A model generated the notes under the pieces. That model was not told where the DNA came from and did not search any database. It saw only the letters and a list, made by a program, of their open reading frames with translations. A stretch of DNA of 64,000 bases from Sporotomaculum syntrophicum (GTDB taxonomy: Bacteria > Bacillota > Desulfotomaculia > Desulfotomaculales > Desulfallaceae), in NCBI RefSeq assembly GCF_009932395.1, contig NZ_LSRS01000006.1:1-64000 (forward strand). The letters are read 5' to 3'. Below, piece after piece: positions 34,785 to 42,116 of this stretch (position 1 is the stretch's first letter; each line of letters starts with the position of its first letter). A program made the position numbers and the translations under genes.

Positions 34785-35263
34785 TGTTAAGCCGAACTCA
34801 ACTACTGGTTATACTTACATCTTTATTGATCTTCCTGGGGTGTGGCGGGTGCGGTAATCAGCCGGCAGAAAATGATGCTGTCCGTGCTACTGAAGCGCTG
34901 ATGCGGAGCGATGCTCTACTGCAACATTTTAAGTCCGTTCATCCGGACAAGGAGGTGATCGTGTTTGCCCGGGCCGATGTAAACAACACCGGTAACGATG
35001 ACAGGGTGGTGATATATCGGGATACCAGGGATCAAAACATGATGGTAGTGGTTTTTGATGCCGCGGGGAAATTGCAATGCTCGAACAAGGTTCCGGCTCC
35101 GGCTACCAACCAGATGATCCAATTCAAGGATATAGATGAGCGACCGCCGCTGGAATTTATCGCCTCGGGTGTCAAAGGCGCCAATTATGGCTACGCCATC
35201 TTTCGTCTGGAAGCAGGTGTCCTGAGCGACCTGTTTGGGGAAGGCATGGAAGATTGCTGCTAA
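34784..35263 (+). CDS. saoC: Lipoprotein ending in Cys-Cys-COOH (SaoC-like)
   Basis: A 159-residue lipoprotein: hydrophobic start with lipobox IFLGC, a further GCG, then a compact extracytoplasmic domain (HPDKEVIVFARADVNNTGNDDRVVIY), ending in DCC at the very C-terminus. The start ATG overlaps the SaoE stop by one base. From memory, a Cys-Cys-COOH (seleno)protein called SaoC occurs in SAO loci; here both residues are Cys. A terminal dithiol could bind or pass metal. Confidence 0.78.
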   Translation: MLSRTQLLVILTSLLIFLGCGGCGNQPAENDAVRATEALMRSDALLQHFKSVHPDKEVIVFARADVNNTGNDDRVVIYRDTRDQNMMVVVFDAAGKLQCSNKVPAPATNQMIQFKDIDERPPLEFIASGVKGANYGYAIFRLEAGVLSDLFGEGMEDCC

Positions 35264-35310
35264 AGCTTTTGTAAAGGTAAAATTAAATGTTTATGAGAGG
35301 GAGACTACAT

Positions 35311-36444
35311 ATGCAAAAAAAGAGCCGGCTAATACTGCTCATCGTTACTATCCTGGCACTCTCGCTGCTGGCAGGCTGCGGCGGTGGGGAGGATAAAACA
35401 GCGAGTTCAAACAAAGCGGCCAATAATGCGATACCGGAAAAAGATAAAGATTATGTAGTGCAGCTGGGCTACTACGATTGTGACCATATGACCGGTGCCT
35501 GTATCGCCAAGGATGCCGGAATTTTTGATGAATTAGGGCTCAAGGTTAATGTGCTGGGTAACGGCAAAGTGCCGGAAGCTATGGCTGCTGGAAAGATGGA
35601 CGCCGGATATGTCGGCAACAGCGGCACGATGCGGGCCTTTTTAAAGGGGGCCCCCATTCTAGTGGCAGCTAATAACCATATCGGCGGTTCGTATTATCTG
35701 GTGGCTTCAAACGATATTAAAGATCCTCAAGAGTTGATAGGGAAAAAAATAGCGCTGGGTACAGACCCGGAGAAAAATAACATCTCATGGATCGGTATGG
35801 CTAAAGAATTAGGCCTCCCCATAGAAGGTAAGAACTATGAAGTGTTTGACATGTCTGACAAAGACGAGTACTTTGCTTTGAAGGCCGGACACTTGGATGC
35901 TTATACAGCTTGTGATCCCTGGGGATCGATGGCTGAATACGAGAAAACCGGCCAAATCCTGGCGATAGACGGTAAGCTGCCCTCCGGCGAATGGGGAGAG
36001 TGCTGCGCCTATCATTTAAGTAAAAATTTTGCCGCTGAGCACCCGGAACTGGCCAAGTTAATGGTTTTAGCCCATACCAGGGCACTGCAGTATATATACA
36101 CCAAGCCTGTGCATTCTGCCGAAATCTTTGCGGCCAATTACAATGTACCTCTGGAAGTTGCTTTTATGACGATTTACAAAAAAACTGTTGCTGAAGGTAG
36201 AACCCTTACCTGGACGATTGACTATGACTACTGGCAGAGACAAATTGATTTGGAACTAGCCGAAGGAACCCTTGAAGCCGCACCAAACGTAGACGAGTTT
36301 ATCCAGCCACAGTACCTGAACGAGTGCGGTGCGGATGACTTTGATACTTTTATTAAGGAAAAAGTAGATCCGGTCTTTCCAATCGGCATGAGCTATGCTG
36401 ATTGGAAAGCCAAAGCCTATCAACTGGAGGGGAAAAAGGCTTAA
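35311..36444 (+). CDS. ABC substrate-binding lipoprotein with Cys/His-rich pocket (NitT/TauT type)
   Basis: About 377 residues: signal peptide with lipobox LLAGC (Cys23), then NitT/TauT/SsuA-type lobes. Where classical members have 'D/H..P...A...G', this one reads YYDCDHMTGACIAK (C57, H59, C64), and later TACDPWG and GEWGECCAYH. These lie near the ligand cleft in the family fold, so a thiophilic ligand such as an organometal or metal complex is likely (inference). ATG 35311 follows GAGGGAG. Partner of the permease and ATPase downstream. Confidence 0.82.
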   Translation: MQKKSRLILLIVTILALSLLAGCGGGEDKTASSNKAANNAIPEKDKDYVVQLGYYDCDHMTGACIAKDAGIFDELGLKVNVLGNGKVPEAMAAGKMDAGYVGNSGTMRAFLKGAPILVAANNHIGGSYYLVASNDIKDPQELIGKKIALGTDPEKNNISWIGMAKELGLPIEGKNYEVFDMSDKDEYFALKAGHLDAYTACDPWGSMAEYEKTGQILAIDGKLPSGEWGECCAYHLSKNFAAEHPELAKLMVLAHTRALQYIYTKPVHSAEIFAANYNVPLEVAFMTIYKKTVAEGRTLTWTIDYDYWQRQIDLELAEGTLEAAPNVDEFIQPQYLNECGADDFDTFIKEKVDPVFPIGMSYADWKAKAYQLEGKKA

Positions 36445-36452
36445 ACCTGAAG

Positions 36453-37265
36453 ATGAGAAATTATCTTGTCCTGGCAGCAGTACTCGGGTTGCTGCTTATG
36501 GCCGGCAATGTCACTTTGCCACAACCGGAGAAGGACAATAGACTAGTAAAAATCGGAACACCGGATGATACTGGTGGCTTGATTATCCACTACCTAGTCA
36601 ATACCAAGGGCTACGCAGGCGCAATGGTACAGCAGGACTTTACCATGTATCCGGTCAAGGACTGTTGCGCCAGCACGGCTCAGTGGGGTCTGTCCACCAA
36701 TCTGTATGACCTGGCTATCATGTGCCCTGATGCAGCAGTAAGCCTGATAGCCAAGGACAACCGTTTCGAAATTGTTAGCCCAAGCCTGGTGAATTCAGAC
36801 ATCGTCGTCATTAAGTCCGGGCAGGCGCCAAAAAAGATTGGGGTAGCCCAGAACCGGAACCACCAGGTAAAGATAGTCGCCGATCATTTTGCCGGGGACT
36901 GTGCCACTGTACCTATGCTGCCGTCAGCGATACCATATGCTTACGTGAAAAATGTCGTTGACGGGGTTGTCGTAGATGCACTAAAAGGCCTTACCATGCA
37001 GGGAACTAAACTGCCCGCCACAACTAACGAGTCGGAGGAACATGTCACTTATGTCCTGGTGGTGAATAAAAGTTTTAAGCCTGATCCGCGTTATCATAAA
37101 TTCCTGCGTTTATTTGCTGAATCAGCTGTTGAATTAAATCAACCGGAGATTCTGGCGACAGCGATTAGTAACTATAAAAATATCGACTTTGGGCATGAGG
37201 AGGTGAACCAATGGAACCGGTTGAGAATAAAGCACGTATTTACAACTCCAGGAATTCGCGGCTAA
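36453..37265 (+). CDS. saoB: Second substrate-binding protein, DCC motif (SaoB-like)
   Basis: About 270 residues: a hydrophobic N-terminal segment without lipobox Cys, then a periplasmic-binding-type fold (IGTPDDTGGLIIHYLV; DLAIMCPDAAVSLIAKDN). A DCC motif at 70-72 stands in MYPVKDCCASTAQ, and C91 follows. Its place and motif match SaoB, a substrate-binding (seleno)protein of the SAO system as I recall it, in the Cys form; this assignment is tentative. The end overlaps the permease gene by 55 bases. Confidence 0.7.
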   Translation: MRNYLVLAAVLGLLLMAGNVTLPQPEKDNRLVKIGTPDDTGGLIIHYLVNTKGYAGAMVQQDFTMYPVKDCCASTAQWGLSTNLYDLAIMCPDAAVSLIAKDNRFEIVSPSLVNSDIVVIKSGQAPKKIGVAQNRNHQVKIVADHFAGDCATVPMLPSAIPYAYVKNVVDGVVVDALKGLTMQGTKLPATTNESEEHVTYVLVVNKSFKPDPRYHKFLRLFAESAVELNQPEILATAISNYKNIDFGHEEVNQWNRLRIKHVFTTPGIRG

Positions 37266-38041
37266 TGCGAGAAACATTCATGGGCTCAATGGGCTATAAA
37301 AAACTATTCTACCGGGCGATCACTATTGCCTCATTTTTAGCTGTCTGGCAATTGGCCGCTAACTATTACAACAGTGAGTTTATGATGCCGTCACCCTGGA
37401 CGACAATGGTTACTTTTGCTGCCATCCTGCATGACCCGGAAGTCATCGCCAATCTCCTCCTCACTTTAAAGAGAGTTTTAACAGGTTTTTGTTATGCCCT
37501 GCTGATCGGGATTCCGCTGGGCTTTCTGATGGGCTACTCTAAAATAGCCATGCAACTATTTGACCCGCTGATCGATTCGCTAAGACAGGTGCCCATTATG
37601 GCCTGGGTGCCGCTGACCATAGTCTGGTTCGGTCTCGGTGACGGACCGACCGTATTTTTAATTGCTTTCGCCGGTGTATTTCCTATCATCATGAATACCA
37701 TCGCCGGAGTGCAAAACATCTCTAAAGATTATTACCATGCGGCTCGAAGTATGGGAGCTAAGCCTTGGAGCGTATTTGCTCATGTCATCGTTCCCGCTTC
37801 CTTGCCCGATATATTAATTGGCAGTAGGGTTGCCATTGGCCTGGGCTGGATGTCTGTCATATGAGCGGAATTTATTGCGACGAGTGCCGGTTTCGGCTAC
37901 TCCATGGTGGAAGCTCAGACAAGAATGGAGACCGATAAATTGGTTGCCCTGATGATCATGGCCGCACTGGTGGGTTATGGCATCGACCGGGTGATTCAAC
38001 TGTTCAATAGCAAGGCTACTAAATGGAGGTTTATCCAGTAG
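37211..38041 (+). CDS. saoP: ABC-transporter permease selenoprotein (SaoP-like)
   Basis: A 276-residue NitT/TauT-type permease interrupted by TGA at 37862-37864. The first 217 residues contain the EAA-type loop (ARSMGAKPWSVFAHVIVPASLP) and end GLGWMSVI; after the UGA the same frame gives AEFIATSAGFGYSMVEAQ and 59 residues to TAG 38039-38041, with normal permease sequence throughout. Sec218 replaces the first Ala of the family's AAE motif. A SECIS-like hairpin starts 18 bases after the UGA. Selenoprotein permeases of this sort are a feature of the SAO system. Start fixed by GAGGAGGTG. Confidence 0.9.
37883..37901 (+). promoter_or_regulatory. Candidate bacterial SECIS element in saoP
   Basis: AGTGCCG (37883-37889) pairs with CGGC-T-ACT (37894-37901) with one bulged T; the 4-base loop GTTT starts 25 bases after the UGA. 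Short loop with G then U and a bulged U recall the E. coli fdhF element. Confidence 0.7.
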
Positions 38042-38835
38042 TGAATTTAAGTGTGGAAAATTTAAGCAAGGTTTTTATCAATGACGGTAACGTGCATACC
38101 GTGCTCTCGGGAGTAAATTTTACTGTTCAGGAAGGTCAATTTGTCACCTTGCTGGGTCCTTCAGGGTGTGGCAAAACCACTTTGTTGACCATTATCGCCG
38201 GCTTTCAGAGCGCTACCGAGGGCAGCGTATTGCTTAACGGCCAGCAAGTTAGCACGCCAGGTCCTGACCGTGGCTTTGTTTTTCAAAACTACGCGCTATT
38301 TCCCTGGATGACGGTTCGGGAGAATATTCTCTACCCGATGAAAAGGCGTAAAATGCCGAGGCAGCAACGGGAACAGCGCCTGCAGGAACTACTGACGATG
38401 GCCCAGCTGGAAGGCAAGGAGGGGCTTTATCCCCAGCAGCTATCCGGGGGGATGAAGCAAAGAACCGCTTTCATCAGGGCTTTAGCCGGCAGCCCGGAAG
38501 TATTATTAATGGATGAACCCCTGGGAGCAGTGGATTTTCAAATGAGGCAAATACTGCAAGAAGAGCTGGAGTCTATCTGGCTGAAGGATCAAACGACGGT
38601 GCTTATGGTCACCCACGATGTAGACGAGGCCATTTATTTAAGTGACCGGGTGATTGTGATGTCTGCTCAACAAGGTAACATTCTGGAGGATTTGGCGATC
38701 AAGCTGCATCGGCCCCGCAATAGAAACGGAGAAAAATATATTAAGTATAAAGTGCACTTAATGAATTTATTAAAGAAAGCGCTGCATAAGGAACCGGAGG
38801 CGCCGGGAAAGGAATTGGAACTTTGTCTGGCTTAA
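38041..38835 (+). CDS. saoA: ABC-transporter ATP-binding protein (SaoA-like)
   Basis: A 264-residue ATPase: Walker A GPSGCGKTT, Q-loop VFQNYALFPW, signature LSGGMKQRTAFIRAL, Walker B LLMDEPLGAVD, H-loop VTHDVDEA. I prefer the GTG at 38041, which overlaps the permease stop (TAGTG) and has TGGAGGT upstream; ATG 38023 is an alternative that adds six residues. It powers the importer formed with the preceding permease and binding proteins. Confidence 0.9.
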   Translation: MNLSVENLSKVFINDGNVHTVLSGVNFTVQEGQFVTLLGPSGCGKTTLLTIIAGFQSATEGSVLLNGQQVSTPGPDRGFVFQNYALFPWMTVRENILYPMKRRKMPRQQREQRLQELLTMAQLEGKEGLYPQQLSGGMKQRTAFIRALAGSPEVLLMDEPLGAVDFQMRQILQEELESIWLKDQTTVLMVTHDVDEAIYLSDRVIVMSAQQGNILEDLAIKLHRPRNRNGEKYIKYKVHLMNLLKKALHKEPEAPGKELELCLA

Positions 38836-38837
38836 GT

Positions 38838-39506
38838 ATGAACAACTTAAATAAAGAAAACACCAGTCGTTTTAAGTATTACTCGGAAGAAGCGCTGAGT
38901 ATAGCCAGCATATCATCAAAGCTTACGGCTAACGAAAGATTAGTGAGAAATTATATTATGGAAAGCATCATTAACTATGCTGCGCTGGTAAATGTGGCTG
39001 ATTTGGAGCAGGTATTCAATACCCGGCTGGATGATGTCCTTGCTATCGTGGATAGCCTGGTCGATAAAAGAACCGTGGTCAGAGATGAGCTGGGCAATAT
39101 TGTTTTTGCTTATCCGGTATCAGCCCTGCCCACCGCTCACCAGGTGAACCTGCAAGACGGTCGGCATCTGTATGCGATGTGTGCAGTGGATGCGTTGGGC
39201 GTGGCGTTTACCTTTAAACAGGATATTAAAATTGAATCGGTGTGCCGGCACTGCAATGCTCCGGTTGCCCTGCAGATCATCAATGGAGAAATATTTGACC
39301 TGCATCCTACCACTGCCCATGTGATGCATGTAGACCTAAAAAAGCTGGATAATTGGGCGGGCAGCTGCTGAAACATTATGAATTTCTTCTGTACGAAGAG
39401 TCATTATGATGTATGGTCTGCCGTCAATGGTATCAATGAGGAAGAAGTTTTTTGTTTAGATGCCCATGAGGCGTTGATTGTGGCTGAGATGCTATTTAGC
39501 GTTTAA
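38838..39506 (+). CDS. saoL: MerB-like organometallic lyase selenoprotein (SaoL-like)
   Basis: A 222-residue alkylmercury-lyase homologue interrupted by TGA at 39369-39371. An N-terminal helical domain precedes the MerB core LYAMCAVDALGVAF (C115, D118), VCRHCN (C136) and, after the UGA, FFCTKSHYDVWSAVNG to a TAA. MerB uses Cys96, Asp99 and Cys159; spacings 96-117 and 96-159 equal 115-136 and 115-178 here, so Sec178 sits exactly at the catalytic Cys159. SECIS-like hairpin follows. It should protonolyse carbon-metal bonds. Confidence 0.92.
39384..39400 (+). promoter_or_regulatory. Candidate bacterial SECIS element in saoL
   Basis: TTCTTC (39384-39389) pairs with GAAGAG (39395-39400) around loop TGTAC, with an outer AAT/ATT extension. 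The loop, with G-U, starts 19 bases after the UGA. Confidence 0.65.
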
Positions 39507-39539
39507 TTGAAAGAATAACCAATGAAAGGGGTAAGTTTA

Positions 39540-39872
39540 ATGAAAGTGGCTTACGTTTTTAGCACCACCAACTCACAAAAGATATTGAATAACATGATTA
39601 TCCCGCAGCTGGAAAAGGATACTCATGTGGCGGAAGTGGTGGGTATGTTCTTTTTCATGGATAATACTTTTTTCCTTTTAAGAGGCACTGAAATGGGTGA
39701 GCGCCTGCAGCAAATCCATGATAAGACGGGGATGCTGCTCATGGCATGCGATCAGTGTGCCATTGAACGGAACATAGAAAAAGACCTGGTGCCCGGGGCT
39801 TCAATAGGGTGCTTCCCCCAGCTGTACACTGCTTTGGCCGGTGTTGGAGTGGATCAGGTAATTACCTTATAA
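39540..39872 (+). CDS. saoD: DsrE-related protein (SaoD-like)
   Basis: A 110-residue DsrE/TusD-type protein (VAYVFSTTNSQKILNNMIIPQLEK; MACDQCAIERN; GASIGCFPQLYTALAG). DsrE-type proteins bind or carry sulfur on Cys; here C-x-x-C in MACDQCA and a later Cys are the candidates. ATG 39540 follows AAAGGGG. In SAO loci as I recall them, a DsrE-related SaoD is present. It closes the operon; no strong plus-strand terminator was found before the minus-strand hydrogenase terminator. Confidence 0.82.
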   Translation: MKVAYVFSTTNSQKILNNMIIPQLEKDTHVAEVVGMFFFMDNTFFLLRGTEMGERLQQIHDKTGMLLMACDQCAIERNIEKDLVPGASIGCFPQLYTALAGVGVDQVITL

Positions 39873-39965
39873 ATTACAACGCTCCGCAGATTAGAAACGA
39901 CTAAAAATATTGAATTATGTTGCACTACCACCTATGGCAGCACAGCCAAAAAAAGCAAAAAACAA

Positions 39966-40007
39966 CGAACGTACCTGTCCGGAAGATCACAAGGCCAGGT
40001 ACGCTCG
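39966..40007 (-). terminator. Terminator of the hydrogenase operon
   Basis: A 12-bp stem with one mismatch (CGAACGTACCTG with CAGGTACGCTCG), followed on the minus strand by TTGTTTTTTGC. Confidence 0.7.
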
Positions 40008-40038
40008 TAATTGTATTAGCACTTAAATTACTTAATTC

Positions 40039-41214
40039 TTATGCACTTGCCGTTTTTGTTTTCACTCTATCAACGGTGGTAGCTGCTTGACCAGGCGTGT
40101 GACTAGGCAAGATATGGAAATTCTCTACGATAAATAGATAGCCGAGCACCCCGATAGCGATTAAGCCGATGGTGACCAACCACTCAATAACCGAGGGGAA
40201 GTAAGCGCCGCCCATGAAATCTGCCATGCCGGTAAAAACTACGTTCATTCGGTTGAGAATCACGCCAGATACCACCAGTACCCCAAAGGTTACCAAACCG
40301 CTTACACTGTTCCGCAGCTGGGGGGTGAAGCAGATAATGATGGGAATGAGCACCCCACAGACCATTTCCAGCAAAAACAAGTTGCCTTCCAGGTTACCCG
40401 CAAAGACCAATCCTGCAGCCCCGCGGTAATAAAGGTCAACTACTTTAAGCAACAGGTAAACTAGCATTACATAGCCCGAGATCTTAATAAAGGACTGCAG
40501 CAGGCTAATATCCGGTTTGTGGCCGTGGGCCCGGGCGCCCAAAAAGGTCTCTACGGTTACCATCGCCGGTCCCACAAAGAAGGAGGACATTAAGAAAAAC
40601 ACCGGCAGAAGCATTGACCACCACAGCGGGTATAATTTACCCACTTCGATCACGTAAAGTGAACCCAGCGAAGACTGGTGCAGGGTGGGCAGCAACACAC
40701 CAATAATCAGCAGCGCAGGCAGCATTTTTTTGAATAAGTTATGCCAGCCCTTTTTCACCTTTTCGGTAGCAATCTCGCCAAACTCGAGTAGCTGAACCAT
40801 TGTGTACAGGGACACGCACCAAAAAACTTCAAACAACACACTTGTATAGCCCCAGGAAACAAACGGGCGCCAGAAGTTGAACCATCGACCGATATCCATA
40901 AACAGTCCGGCCATGACCAGTAAATAACCAATTAAGGAAGTTAACAAAGCGCTGCGGGCAATGGGACTATATTTTTTTACGCCTAAAATGTGTACGATCA
41001 GGGCGGTGCTGTAACCGCCGCCGGCTAGCGCCACTCCGGTGAGCACATCAAAGCCAATCCACATACCCCAGGGCCATTGATCGTTTAAATTAGTGGCACT
41101 GCCCAACCCGGCCACCAGCCGGTACACCATCCCCAGTACACCCAGCAGACCCAGCAGCAATAGCAGTTTCCTAGTAGGTGTCATGGTAAAATGCCATTTA
41201 CCTTGGTCAGCCAT
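40039..41214 (-). CDS. NrfD/HybB-type membrane quinone-reacting subunit
   Basis: A 391-residue integral membrane protein with about ten helices, of the NrfD/PsrC/HybB family. It begins MADQGKWHFTMTPTRKLLL and contains DQWPWGMWIGFDVLTGVALAGGG, typical of the family. It should pass electrons between the ferredoxin subunit and the menaquinone pool in the membrane. Last gene of tatA-tatC-hydrogenase-ferredoxin-NrfD. AAGGAGG precedes the ATG. Confidence 0.88.
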   Translation of the reverse strand: MADQGKWHFTMTPTRKLLLLLGLLGVLGMVYRLVAGLGSATNLNDQWPWGMWIGFDVLTGVALAGGGYSTALIVHILGVKKYSPIARSALLTSLIGYLLVMAGLFMDIGRWFNFWRPFVSWGYTSVLFEVFWCVSLYTMVQLLEFGEIATEKVKKGWHNLFKKMLPALLIIGVLLPTLHQSSLGSLYVIEVGKLYPLWWSMLLPVFFLMSSFFVGPAMVTVETFLGARAHGHKPDISLLQSFIKISGYVMLVYLLLKVVDLYYRGAAGLVFAGNLEGNLFLLEMVCGVLIPIIICFTPQLRNSVSGLVTFGVLVVSGVILNRMNVVFTGMADFMGGAYFPSVIEWLVTIGLIAIGVLGYLFIVENFHILPSHTPGQAATTVDRVKTKTASA

Positions 41215-41277
41215 GACAAAGCCTCCTTGTAAAATAGTTTTTTCTAGTATTGCGGAGGAGGGTAAGATCTCCTTGTA

Positions 41278-42063
41278 TTATTTATTACCGGGCTTTTCCT
41301 TCTCCTTGGCTATTTCATTGCGCCGGCGGTTATAAACATACATGCCGGTCAGCAGCGCTCCCCAGCTAAGCCCCACAGCGGGTGTTAAGCCCAGGATGCT
41401 TTCTGTGTATTCAGGCAGCGGCTTGGTGGTGACGTTGGTACGGAAGCCCAGGTTTTCAAAGGGTATATCTGAAATATACAGCCAGCTGGTACCCCCGGCT
41501 TCTTTTTCACCGAAGATATGTTTTACATAACCGCCGTCGCCATTGATTTTTTCCCTGGCCATAGCCAGGATAGTTTTATGCTCGCCATAGGTCAGCGCCC
41601 CGGCCGGGCAAACACTCACACAAGCCGGGCTATCACCGTTATAAACGCGATTGGCGCACATCTGGCACTTGCGTACCTCTGGAAAGGCTTTATCCCACTC
41701 GTATTTGGGTACATTAAAGGGACAGGCCAGCATGCAGTATCGGCAGCCCACACATAAACTCACGTCATAGACCACCGGGCCCTCCTTGGTCTTTTTAAGA
41801 GCTTTGGAGAAGCAAGCCGAAGCACAAGCCGGTTCATCGCAGTGCAGGCACTGGTATTTAATAAACCGCCAGGCCGGTTCATTGTCCTTTTTGACCTCAG
41901 CTCGATTAATCACAGTCCAAGTATCCGCGTCCAGGTTACTACCCTGCTGCTGTGAAGTTTGGCTGTAAGGCAAAGCATTCCACATTTTACAGGCTACCGA
42001 ACAGCTGCCACAGCCGATACACTTAGTTAGGTCAACTAAAACTCCCTTGGACAATTCATTCAC
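41278..42063 (-). CDS. Four-cluster ferredoxin subunit (HybA/DmsB-type) with membrane anchor
   Basis: A 261-residue iron-sulfur protein. Cys groups in CIGCGSCSVACKMWN, CLHCDEPACASAC, CVGCRYCMLACPF and CQMCANRVYN give four [4Fe-4S] clusters. A C-terminal hydrophobic segment (LGLTPAVGLSWGALLTGMYVYN) anchors it to the membrane. No own Tat signal is seen, so it is probably carried out with the hydrogenase subunit or works on the inside; its side is unresolved. It links the hydrogenase to the NrfD subunit. Confidence 0.88.
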   Translation of the reverse strand: MNELSKGVLVDLTKCIGCGSCSVACKMWNALPYSQTSQQQGSNLDADTWTVINRAEVKKDNEPAWRFIKYQCLHCDEPACASACFSKALKKTKEGPVVYDVSLCVGCRYCMLACPFNVPKYEWDKAFPEVRKCQMCANRVYNGDSPACVSVCPAGALTYGEHKTILAMAREKINGDGGYVKHIFGEKEAGGTSWLYISDIPFENLGFRTNVTTKPLPEYTESILGLTPAVGLSWGALLTGMYVYNRRRNEIAKEKEKPGNK

Positions 42064-42116
42064 CTACCTTTGAGCAATTTCAAAGTTTCTAAAAATTAGA
42101 AAAATATTTAAGTTTA

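Noticed and set aside
37862-37864. TGA in the ABC permease read as a nonsense mutation or sequencing error
   Set aside because: Frame and family sequence continue for 59 codons, a SECIS-like hairpin is in place, and two other genes of the same operon show the same pattern.
39369-39371. TGA as true end of a shortened MerB-like protein
   Set aside because: It would remove the catalytic position and the whole C-terminal part, which is conserved and in frame.
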